In this document: in pieces, positions 23,215 through 33,889 of the stretch
How positions within the stretch are numbered: position 1 is the stretch's first letter
Layout: every line of letters begins with the position of its first letter
DNA from: Lichtheimia corymbifera B2541
Taxonomy: Eukaryota > Mucoromycota > Mucoromycetes > Mucorales > Lichtheimiaceae
Assembly (NCBI GenBank): GCA_000697475.1
Contig: JNEU01001102.1
Coordinates: 62,001 to 126,000 of the forward strand
Direction of reading: 5' to 3'
DNA length: 64,000 nucleotides
Program-made: the position numbers and the translations under genes
Notes under the pieces: model-generated
Databases searched by the model: none
What the model was told of the DNA's origin: nothing
The model's input: the letters and a program-made list of their open reading frames with translations, nothing else

Positions 23215-26200
23215 ATGACAGCAGTTCATCGCAGTATATCCCTTGAAGAATGGGAAGCCAAGACGCAATTATCCGAGAGCGAGCTTCAAAGCGTGTACGA
23301 ACTTCAAGATGCTTGTGCTGAACTCCCATTACCTTCCAACTGGGTAATTGCTGGAACACCAAACTGACAACGTTTGAGCCCATGTGTTAACGAACGTGTT
23401 CTCTAGTCATCATCGTCACCAGCCATACCTCGTTCTTCAGGTGGCCACACCCCAGACTCATTACCAGGCAGTGGCACTACACAATTGACGCCCTTAAACG
23501 CCGGAGCACTATCCAATCGCTTATTGACACTGTCGACAAGACCACGATCGAGCACCAACTTGCTTATTGAAACAACCACAGCAGACTCAGAAGCACAAAC
23601 ACGATCAGCACAAGAATTGGGTGCCGAGAAACCTATTGAGACGTTACAACAGTTTTTCGATTGGTTTGCTCAAATGGAATCCGAGATGGAAAGGGATCAA
23701 GAAGATATCTATCGGTGAGTTGCATGGTATCATGGTTGCAAGATGAATCACTCACGGATCACTCTATATATATCAGGAACTACCTTGGTGTCGTATCTCA
23801 GTATCGCCAATCATGCGACGATTTCTTGAAAGATTTGGAGGATACATCGAAACTCTTTGATGATCTGGGCAACGAATATGGATTTGTGGAAATGCGTACT
23901 CGATCTCTTCAATCAGCATGTGAGAAGCTCTTGAATGAACAGGTACATTTGACACGTGGGATTCCATGGATATAGGATTAATCATTTACGGTAGGAACGT
24001 CTAACAAGATTGGCCGATGCGCTTGCGGAGAGGTTGACCTACTTTAATCAGCTGGAGCCGATTGCAAAGCTATTCAATTCCCCTGGTGAAGATGTCTGCC
24101 TTCATCCCGAGTTTGTTCCCATGCTTCAGAAACTAGACGAATGTATCCAATACATGCAGCAACACGTACGTGACCATTATTGTATCCAACGTCATTTCAC
24201 CGACCACCCTTGCTTGATAGCTTAAATACCGTGATGCCGAGCTGTATCTCATGCGTTTTCAACAATGTCTGACACGAGGAATGACTGTGATCAAAATGTA
24301 CCTGGTTTCATCCATCAAATCACTTGGCTACGACGTTTACAAACAAATATCCTCCAAGGTAGGTCGGGAATGGGACATCCTATCGAGATGAACCCCCAAC
24401 TTATTAATGTTATCGATAGACCACAGATCAGCCACTCGCTCTCAGCAAACAAACGACACTGCTGTATGTCAAGTTTCGAATGCTATCTTCCACCTTGAAA
24501 CCTCTCAGTATTGAGCTCAGTAAACGATGTGAAGGCCATAAAGAGTAAGCTGCTATTGGAAGGATGGAGGCATATATGCTAAAGCCGACCCCTTTATGCA
24601 GGTATCAAGCATTGTATCAAGACATTTTGAGTTCTTATTTCCAAACTCGGCAAAATCTCCTGGGTCCTGTGATATCACGCAAGATACAAGATCTCGGACC
24701 ATACAATGGCGACTTGCTTGAATTTGTAAGTTTATAGCCAGCCACCCATTACGTCTTTTATTAATTCGATGATTAGGCAAGGAACGGATGTGCATACATG
24801 ATGAGCTTATGTCTTGATGAATTCAACCTTTTCTTTAATATGTTCCCTTCCGGTGATGATGATCTATAGTAAGTGCTCGGATCGAAACGGATTGAAAGCA
24901 TGCATTAACCAAGGATATTAGCACCTATCTTGATCTTCTTACAAGTTATCTTTACGACTATTTGAGGAAACGGATTATTCATGAGAACGATATTTCGGTT
25001 TTATCCGAGTTATGCAACATCTTCCAGATGTACGTGGCCACGGATCGGGAGCTTGCAAGTAAGTGTGGATGGGATCCTTGCATAATAGTGGACTAAAAAT
25101 GGTAAACAGATGACGACAACGACGAACAGCAACACAGCCTAGAATTCGGACATCTTATCGCAAACGTACTTGAGGACGCACAAGCCAAATTGGTTTTCAG
25201 GGCACAGACATATATCCACAATGAGATCCAAAATTACCAACCCAAGGCTGAAGACTTTGAACTCCATAAAGCAGCAGGTACGTGAACTCTTTGGCATTTG
25301 CTCATGCCTGTTTTTAACACGTTGTCATAGACGCTACCGATCTTCCAAAGTCATCCGTTGTACTCGAGGGTTCCAAATCTATATCAACCGCCACTGAGAC
25401 AACCGAAGAAGCACCAGCTACACTTGCCATCGAAGAAGATACCACAGACACCGCCCAATCCACCAATCCTCCTCCTCCATCCAAGAATGATAACAGCTCA
25501 GGATCTCCACTGGGACAAGGAACAGATACGTCACGAGGCTGGTTCCCGACATTACAAAAGACGCTCTGGATACTTTCAAAGCTGTATCAATGCGTACAAG
25601 TGAGTCACAGACATGTTGATGCAGCTGCAAGAGAATTACTCATCATTTGCAATAGACCGTGGTATTTGAAGATCTTGCTCAGGAAGCAGTATCACTTTGC
25701 AATGAGTCTCTGAAGCAGGCCTTTGAAACGATTACCACTAAAAAGGTTAGTCTATACAAGCAAAGGGGGGGGGAAAGGAAGGATAAAATTTGCGGAGGTG
25801 GGCGCAAGGAGCAAGGGAAAGGCAATATAGATATACCCATGCGCTGCAACGACGATCATACAATATTAGGAGATGCAAGAGTGAACTCAAGCTTATTTGT
25901 TTTTTTTCTTTTAGTCACGATTGGATGGACAACTCTTCATGATCAGGCACTTGCTGGTGCTCAAGGAACAACTTGCACCATTTGAAGCCAACTTGGTTCA
26001 TTCCGGAAAAGAGCTTGATTTCTCACATGTCACAGGTACCTGGATATTTTGACGGCGCATCCGTGGTTGGATGGATGGATGACAGTTTGGCTAATGAGGG
26101 ATCATTTATCATAGATACACTAAATTCCCTGCAACAAAATCGGTCGCTCATCTTTAATCCCAATACATTGATTGGCTTGGCACAACGAGGTATGCCCCGT

Positions 26201-26856
26201 GTGGTTGAAATCAGCTTGGATTCAAGGCGGGAGATCGACCGAGAGCTCAAGCGAATCTGTGAAAATTTCATATCTGACTGTGTTCATGGTGCTGTGGAGC
26301 CGTTAACCAACTTTACCATCAAAGTAAGCAATGGGGATACGAAACCAAGGAGTGATCAAAGGAGAAGAGAAGCAACTAAAGCATATTCATACATAGGTAA
26401 CGACAATGGCACCTGGAAAGACGATCGAGAAAGGCAAGTTTGCGTGGTTCTCAAGAAAGCAAAGCAGGTTAGGATTAATACATTTCAATCACTATAGATG
26501 AGATTCTGGACACTGTTGGGCAATTCAAGGAATCCGCTAGTGAAAGGATACGATTTGTTGTGAGGAAGCTGCGTGAATATGTCAATGATTACAAAATCGA
26601 GCAAATCTTAATGAAGCCGATACAGGTAACGGGAAAAAGAATTAGCTGCTATAATATACATCCATCACTCATCCATGCTATTACATCCATGTCATAGATG
26701 AATGCACTGGAAGAGTACAAGGGATTTTATCGAGCGGTGGAATCACGGCTGGGATCCGAAGATATAGATGAAACACCTATCATGTCTGTAGAGGCAGCGG
26801 CTGTATGGTTGTCACAAGTGAAAGATCAAATCGATGTTGATGACGATCATGAATAA
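23215..26856 (+). CDS. COG3: conserved oligomeric Golgi complex subunit 3
   Basis: COG3 is a lobe A subunit of the COG tether, which captures retrograde vesicles at the Golgi. A short first exon (23215-23343, 43 codons) carries SISLEEWEAKTQLSESELQS and VYELQDACAELPLPSNW; a 63-bp intron (GTAATT...CTCTAG) leads into a Ser/Pro-rich exon and then the Sec34-like core: LQQFFDWFAQMESEMERDQE, YRQSCDDFLKDLEDTSKLFD, LTYFNQLEPIAKLFNSPGED, FRMLSSTLKPLSIELSKRCE. The C-terminal part includes LKEQLAPFEANLVHSGKELD and ends VKDQIDVDDDHE. Full length, with many short introns, and a Thr/Pro/Ser-rich insert around 25,330-25,540. The first exon is overlapped by an antisense 88-codon frame that is not a gene. Confidence 0.93.
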
Positions 26857-27067
26857 ATTGGCAGCACATGCATTGTAGTGCTAATGCTCGTTAATATTGG
26901 GGGGATGGTAGCAGGAGAATGTTGCATCGCTTATACGTACAGCATGCATCGAGCACATGTGACGATCACTCTGCAATACGTAAAAGCTACAAGCCAAACG
27001 TTGCTTTTTATTTTGCTTTCTCTTTCTCTTTTTCATTTTTATCAACTACTTGACTCCTCCTCACTAT

Positions 27068-28969
27068 ATGTTCTCAAACATTCGCTCTACTGCATTACGG
27101 ATATGGCTGTTCATTGTGGCTTCTGCATCCATCCATGTTACTTTGGCTGTCGACGAAGAGAATGACACCAATATTGACGTCAAATCACCAGCATTTTGGG
27201 GCCAAATTGTAGCAATCATTGCTCTTGTAATTTGCAGTGGCATAGTCGCAGGTGAGCTTTTCCCCGTCTTTTAAGTCGTTGTCGTTGCTTTTTATTCTTT
27301 ACCATGGAAACTGATAACATGATCCTCAATGATATCAAGGCTTGACGCTGGGTTTGGTGAGTATTCCATCTTGCATGAACGACTCTGTATTCATGGATGC
27401 GATAATAGATGTCCCAAGACACGACCAATTTGTCCATCCTTGCTGCAGCTGGAACCCCCAAGCAAAGAAAACATGCATCTCGTATCATGCCTATCAGAAA
27501 AAACGGTCATCTTGTGTTGACCACACTACTATTGACAAATACGGTTCTGAATGAGACATTGCCTGTATTATTTGATGGTCTTTTCGGCAAAGGTATGTTT
27601 GCGGCGATCGATGTAACTGGTGTGAAAAAAGAGACCTGAAATGATAAGGCAGGGGCAAACTCATGTAAGATGATGCTAATGTGATGCATAAACAGGTTAT
27701 ATTGCCGTGGTCGGTTCCACAGTGCTCATTGTCATCTTTTCTGAGATCCTCCCACAGGCCATTTGTTCACGGCATGGCCTTGCAGTAGGAGCCTTTTTCG
27801 CCATACCGGTTCGCATATTGATGCTGATATGGTTTATTATTGCATGGCCTATAGCCAAGTTACTGGATTTTTTGCTTGGAAAGCATCAAGGCTTTATGTA
27901 CGGCGTTTCAGGTACGACCAATTGCGAATTCGCGACAAGTGCGCGTGTTGTATATATACGTGCTTGTCAGCTAAAATCACTCAGCCCAATTACTTATCGT
28001 TGTAAATAGAGCTTGCTGAACTCATCCATTTGCATGGCAAAGATGGCGATGCTCATGGACCATTAGAAAACGACACTGTGGAGATCCTTCGAAACACATT
28101 GCAATTATCTGAGAAAACAGCAAACGATATTGTTGATTCAACCCGGCAACGATATATGCTTCATGAAGATACCCAGCTTGATATGGAGACAATGAACGAC
28201 ATTTTGAAAAATGGATGCACAGCCGTACCAATATACAATGACGTGCCTGATTGCAAAAAGCCATCGATCATTGGTGTACTCAACACCCAGGTACACAATG
28301 AATACAATCAGCATTCCATACTCAGCTTTACTCATGCTTTATGTTTTTTCAGTCATTGACGGCTCTAAACGTGAAAGATAAGACGCCTTTGAGTAAATTG
28401 AACCTTGAAAGTATTTTGTATGTGCCGTCAAGTACTCCAGCCATGGCACTCTTACGCATGTTGCAAAATGAAACAAGTGAGTGATTATGCGCACATGCAT
28501 CATGCATTGACCCTTAGTCCTCTAAACGTTATTATTGCTTTTATGTTGTGTATGTGCACTCCAATTAGGCCAAATGGCGGTAGTGTATCAACCATGTCCA
28601 TGTACCGCATCGTCGACATCTTCTACACAAGAACGTCTACAATCATCAAGATCGTCTTCCTCCTCCTCCTCTTCATCACACCAAGATGCCCGTACATTTC
28701 GTCATTATCCATCATCCTGCGAGAACGGATCCGAGCTGCCGAGCCCTGATGCAATACTAGGTCTTGTCACGTTACAGGATGTGCTTGCCAAGATCATGAC
28801 AAATCCAACAAAGGATGACGGCACTTTTTGCGGTGTCTTAGTTCATTGTCCATATTCGGAAAGCAGCAGCATTGAAAATAGAAGCCCCAATAACACAAGC
28901 ACGGATACCGTTTGGATGAGCCAACAACGCATTAGCAATCGTACAAGCAGTAGTAGCACTGTTGTATGA
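27068..28969 (+). CDS. CNNM/Mam3-family membrane protein (DUF21 + CBS)
   Basis: Ancient conserved domain (CNNM/ACDP) family, linked to Mg/Mn homeostasis; yeast Mam3 is vacuolar. Seen: signal/anchor MFSNIRSTALRIWLFIVASA, DUF21 core FWGQIVAIIALVICSGIVAG then LTLGLMSQDTTNLSILAAAG, LLLTNTVLNETLPVLFDGLF, VIFSEILPQAICSRHGLAVG and IIAWPIAKLLDFLLGKHQG. Two CBS halves follow: ILKNGCTAVPIYNDVP with IIGVLN, and ILYVPSSTPAMALLRML with ILGLVTLQDVLAKIM. A Ser-rich insert interrupts the second CBS, and the tail is Ser/Asn/Thr-rich. The ATG at 27068 opens the first exon; short introns throughout. Tandem with COG3, 211 bp apart. Confidence 0.92.
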
Positions 28970-30810
28970 CATTACGTAGCCAACCATTTCGCATTTTTGT
29001 ACAGTAAAAAGGAAAAATATCGTGTTACAGTAAACCTACATTTTTCGCCAAGATGTTTATTACACAAGATCGACAATCATGCAGCAATGTGCCACAAACA
29101 TAAATGCATGAAAAAGAGCATTCAACACCCCCACCCCAATAGTGATATGCGTGCTGCACAATCCTTGCTTACTTGTATACAATGGCTCAGAGTAAAAGGA
29201 ACCCACAAGAGTTGTTGAGAAGCTTACATATACGTACCATCAAATAAATGCATGCACCCAGCAGTTTTCCCCCTTGCTTTTCTCTACCACGTTCCACCCC
29301 TAACACCCCTTTTATGCACCGACTATCACCCTCGAGGCAAATGCTTGCCATCATAATGGAAAAAAAAGACAACGAAATCGGCTATATAATTGTGTGTGTC
29401 GCATAGGACTCTATCATTTACCAAATACAACATGCAACAGCAGCAACAACAACCGTCATATCTGAAAATGGAAAGACACATGGTGTGCATACGTGTTTTT
29501 TGGATTTATCCCGGATTAGTCAAGTATATTTGTATTGCCGTCTTTGCTCTAAAAAAGTATACATTTCACTGTGCAATATCACGTTTGCATGATAATGCAC
29601 CCCTGGTTGGCTATTATATACGCTATAAGGCACATGTAGTCTTTGGCCGCGATGGTAGTAGGTAGTAGTGACGCCTTGCTGGTGCTGCGGATATGAAAAG
29701 TTTTACCGTAACTTGCATAAAAGTCTCTTGTTACATATGCCTGATGATTGTCTTGTCTCCAACACAATCCCCGTCGATGATAAGCCTGTTGCCAAGATAT
29801 AAAGCATGTTATCCTATACTCCATGATGGAAAACTATGTGCATGATAATGTCCAGCATATATAATATATAAGATATATATGTTGTTTATGCATATGATGT
29901 ACCACTAAGCTGATACGGGGAAGCAACATAGCAGTGTGTATAATACTGTATAAGGACCATCGATCCAAACATTTATCCCTCACAATGATATATGTTGCGT
30001 CATTCACATGCTCTTTCCCTTCCCATGGCATCTTCCTTTTCGGCAATCGGCATCATGCTCGATAAATGAGTTGCTGATGACAGCACCAACTGATCTGGAG
30101 CCGAGGACCCTTGCGGTGCCACAATGCACAAGATCGCATGACTAACATGTCATAGAAGATGGATGCCACAACAATCATGTACATTCTAGTCTCCTTCGCC
30201 GCAATTATAAATTCAAGACGACACATATGAAAAAGGTTGGGGTAAATATCCAATTACATTACTACCACCAACGAGAAGGTCGCTCCTACTAACTCAAGAT
30301 TGCACGCTCAAGCATAGTATGGTTAATATATGCAAGCATTAACCAGCACACCCGAAAGCATCTTGTAATAACAAAAGTCTCAGGCCTGAGGTCAATGGTC
30401 TGGCCATTCGCTGCAGCTGTCAACCGAAAAAAAAGCATCCTGCTGGGAGGCCTTTCTTGCGTAACAAGAAAAGGAGTTTTACGTTCCACGCTTCATATTC
30501 CTGCACTTTCAACACATACAGTACTTATAACAATGGAGCATATTATGCTATATTAAGCGCCATCTTACATACTACCTTCCTTACTTGATGTATGGCAAGG
30601 ATTCTGAAAAAATACAACATCACCTTTCACACAAGATACTTTTGAAGGCAGTGATAATTTTTGCCGTATTAACCATGCCATGGTAAACTTGAAAAAGAGA
30701 TCCATACAAGCCATCATAGGCGGACAACACTATAGGCATATCGGGGAAATCATCCTTCATCCACTTTTCACCAAGGATCGACCCTTCAAATGTTGCCCAC
30801 TCGACTAGTT
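28970..30810. other. gene-poor region upstream of the palindrome array
   Basis: 1.8 kb of AT-rich sequence with only short, unrelated frames on both strands. No tRNA-like or transposon-like structure recognised. Confidence 0.5.
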
Positions 30811-32544
30811 ACACAAGCATATCACTCTGCATCTTCGGCTATAATATGAGTGAGGCGGTTGACAATGAACAAACACCACTCTTCATATAGCATCACGCTT
30901 ACATCATATGTAAAACATAAAGGTGCCTGTATCTCTAAGCTTTACAATGAAACGTGAGGTCTTCAATCGAACAAAGTTGCGCGGCTGGGTGAAGCGCACC
31001 TTGTGTGCAAGTTTCATGATCAAGCTCGGCGATCTCAAATTTCGCAATGTCACAACCAGCCTTGTCGAAAAAAGATTCAAGAGGTGGACCCTCGATCTAC
31101 TTTGGCTGGTGGTGACATTGGGTAAAATTGAGAATGGCCACGACGATCGTGAAACTTCTACACAAGGTGCGCTTCACCCCGACGAGCAACTTTGTTCGAT
31201 TGAAGACCCCACCTTTCATTGTAGAATTTCTAGTTATGGGCATCTTTGTGTTTTACATATGCTGTAAGCATGATGCTATATGAAAGGTGGTCTTTGCTCA
31301 TTGTCAAGTAGGTAGACCCTGGTAGAGCCGAAGGTGCGCAGGAGCGTGTTTGTGTAACACAACTCATTTGCATGATACTTCACAATGAACAAACATCACT
31401 TGTCATATAGCATCATGCTTTCGGCATATATAAAAGCGTAAAAGTGTCTGTACCTAAGATTGGCAAACTTGATCGTGAAACCTGATTGACAAGGTGCGCT
31501 CGACCACAACGAGCAATATTGTTGCATGAAAGAACCCATGTTTCATGGTAAAGTTTAGAGATAAATGCACTTTCTCGTTTTTACATACGCTGAAAGCATG
31601 ATGCTATATGACAAGTGGTGATTGTTCATTGCGAAGGAGCATGACCCTAATAGAGTGGAAGGTGCGCAGGAGCGTGTTTGTGGTAACACAGCTCATTTAC
31701 ATGATACTTCACAATGAACAGCACCACTCTCCATATAGCATCACGCTTACAGCATATGAAAAAAACATAAATGTGCCTGCATCTAGGATCGGCAAGCATG
31801 ATTGTGAAACTTGATTGACAAGGTGCGCTCAACCACAACGAGCAATATTGCTCTATGAAAGAACCCATGTTTCAACGTTAAGTTTAGAGATACAGGAACA
31901 TTTACGTTTTTACATATGCTGAAAGCGTGATGTTATATGACAGGTTGTCTTTGTTCATTGTCAAGTAGCCTGAGCCTAATAGAGCGGAAGATGCGCAGGA
32001 GCGTGCTTCTGTAACACAGCTCGTTTGCATGATACTTCACAATGAACAAACATCACTTGTCATATAGCATCATGCTTTCAGCATATGTAAAAACGTGAAC
32101 GCGCATTTATCTCTAGACCCTACAATGAAGCATGGGCTCTTTCATAGAGCAATATTGCTCGTTGTGGTTGAGCGCACCTTGTCAATCAAGTTTCACAATC
32201 AACCTTGCCAATCCTAGGTACAGACGCTTTTACGCTTTTACATATGCCGAAAGCATGATGCTATATGACAAGTGATGTTTGTTCATTGTGAAGTATCATG
32301 CAAATGAGTTGTGTTACACAAACACGCTCCTGCGCACCTTCGGCTCTATCAGGGTCTACCTACTTGACAATGAACAAAGACCACCTTCCATATAGCATCA
32401 TGCTTACAGCATATGTATAACAGAAAGATGCCCATAACTAGAAATTCTACAATGAAAGGTGGGGTCTTCAATCGAACAAAGTTGCTCGTCGGGGTGAAGC
32501 GCACCTTGGGTGCAAGTTTCGCGATCGTCGTGGCCATTCTCAGA

Positions 32545-32630
32545 TTCACCCAATGTCACCACCAGCCAAATTGAATCTGGTCGACCTCTTGAATTTTTTT
32601 TCGACGAGGCTGGTGGTGACATTGGGTGAA
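32545..32630. repeat. perfect 23-bp hairpin
   Basis: Arms 32545-32567 and 32608-32630 are exact reverse complements (core CACCCAATGTCACCACCAG), separated by a 40-bp loop. Flanking sequence extends the pairing imperfectly into the GGCCACGACGATCG arms. This is the tip of one palindrome in the array. Confidence 0.9.
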
Positions 32631-32923
32631 TGTGAGATCGGCCACGACGATCGTGAAACTTGCACCCAAGGTGCGCTTCACCCCAACGAGCAACTTTGTT
32701 CGATTGGAGACCCCACCTTTCATTGTAAAATTTAGAGATACAGTCACCTTTATATTTTATATATGCTGTAAACGTGGTGCTATATGGCAAGTGGTCTTTG
32801 TTGGTTGTCAAGCAGCTAGAGCCTAATAGAGCGGAAGGTGCGCAGGGGCGTGCTTGTGTACCTGAGCTAAAAAGTCAGCACTTCAGGACAATGCATGGCA
32901 GGTACGCAACCGTCATTTCCAAT

Positions 32924-33274
32924 GCATACATTGGCAGCTAACATGCACTTTTTCTCATTCCCAGCTTTTTCCCAATCCACTTGATGGGAACGATGCACCT
33001 GCTCCAGACATTCATGTCAATCATTCAACTTTCTTGATCCGAGCTGATTTGACCGAGTTACGCTCAAACAAAGAGCATATTAGCCCATATATGCAGCATG
33101 CACTATCTACCTCAACTGATGTCTCTTTAATTGAGCATAACTCAGCCAAATCAACTCGGATCACGACAATTGAATCATGGAAATGCTCGACTGGAGTAGG
33201 CGCATCATTCCCATCAAGTGGATTGGGCAAAAGCTGGAATGGAAAAAAAGTGCATGTTAGCTGCCAATGCATGA
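32924..33274. repeat. inner inverted repeat of unrelated sequence
   Basis: Left arm (about 32,924-33,085) and right arm (about 33,115-33,274) pair imperfectly over about 150 bp; for example CATTGGCAGCTAACATGCAC against its complement near 33,250-33,270, and GATCCGAGCTGATTTG against CAAATCAACTCGGATC. It differs from the array half-unit but sits at the centre of the right-hand palindrome, so the palindrome continues outward into array sequence on both sides. Confidence 0.75.
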
Positions 33275-33889
33275 CCGTTATTGAATCTTTAATTAACTAT
33301 CATGCATTCGCCCTTTCTGTTCACCCCAAACAGATGTGCTACATAAACACGCCCCTCTGCATCTTTAGCTCTATTAGGCTCAAGCTACTTGACAATCAAC
33401 AAAGACCACCTGTCATATAGCACCACGCTTACAGCATATGTAAAATCTAAAGCTGCCTGTATCTCCAAACTTTACAATGAAACGTGGGCTCTTTCATAGA
33501 GCAAAGTTGCTCGTCGGGATGAAGCGCACCTTGGGTGCAAGTTTCACGATCGTCGTGGCCATTCTCAGATTCACATAATGCCACCACCAGCCTCGTCGAA
33601 AAAAATTCAAGAGGTCGACCCCACGATCCACTTTGGCTGGTGGTGACATTGCGAAATTTGGGATTGGCGAGGTTGATCGTGAAACTTGGGCAGCATACGC
33701 TTTCGACCACGACGAGCACTTTTGTTCTATGCAAGACCCCACGCTTTGATTGTAAAGTTCGGAGTTACAGGCATCTTTATTGTTTTACATATGCTGTAAG
33801 CGTGATGCTATATGAAAAGGGGTCTTTGTTCATTGTCAAGCAGTAAGCCACGGTAGAGCAAGAGGTGCAGAGGGGCATTTTGTGTAACT

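Larger units (their letters stand above)
30811..33889. repeat. nested palindromic repeat array (about 3.1 kb)
   Basis: A family of half-units of about 200-220 bp recurs in both orientations. A unit runs from GACAATGAACAAA through CATATAGCATCATGCTTACAG, ACAATGAAACGTGG and AGCAAAGTTGCTCGTCGGGG to GAAGCGCACC. Two large imperfect inverted repeats result, centred near 31,840 and 33,100, with arms of several hundred bp. Arm identity is high: 31164-31247 and 32424-32507 are exact reverse complements over 84 bp. Spacers carry GGTGCGCAGGAGCGTG and TGTAACACA motifs. The block ends mirror each other (GTTACACAAG at the left, TTTTGTGTAAC at the right). Open frames inside occur in both orientations and follow the repeat, so I do not call genes. 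No transposase was seen. Confidence 0.85.

Noticed and set aside
23117..23383. 88-codon minus-strand frame
   Set aside because: It is antisense to COG3 exon 1 (23215-23343), whose spliced product matches the COG3 N-terminus.
30923..33846. Several 60-135 codon frames sharing GHDDRETCTQGALHPDEQL-like peptides
   Set aside because: They occur in both orientations and follow the palindromic DNA repeat. Starts and ends vary, and conservation is at the nucleotide level.
30811..33889. Autonomous DNA transposon
   Set aside because: Mirrored ends are present, but no transposase frame or clear target-site duplication could be seen.
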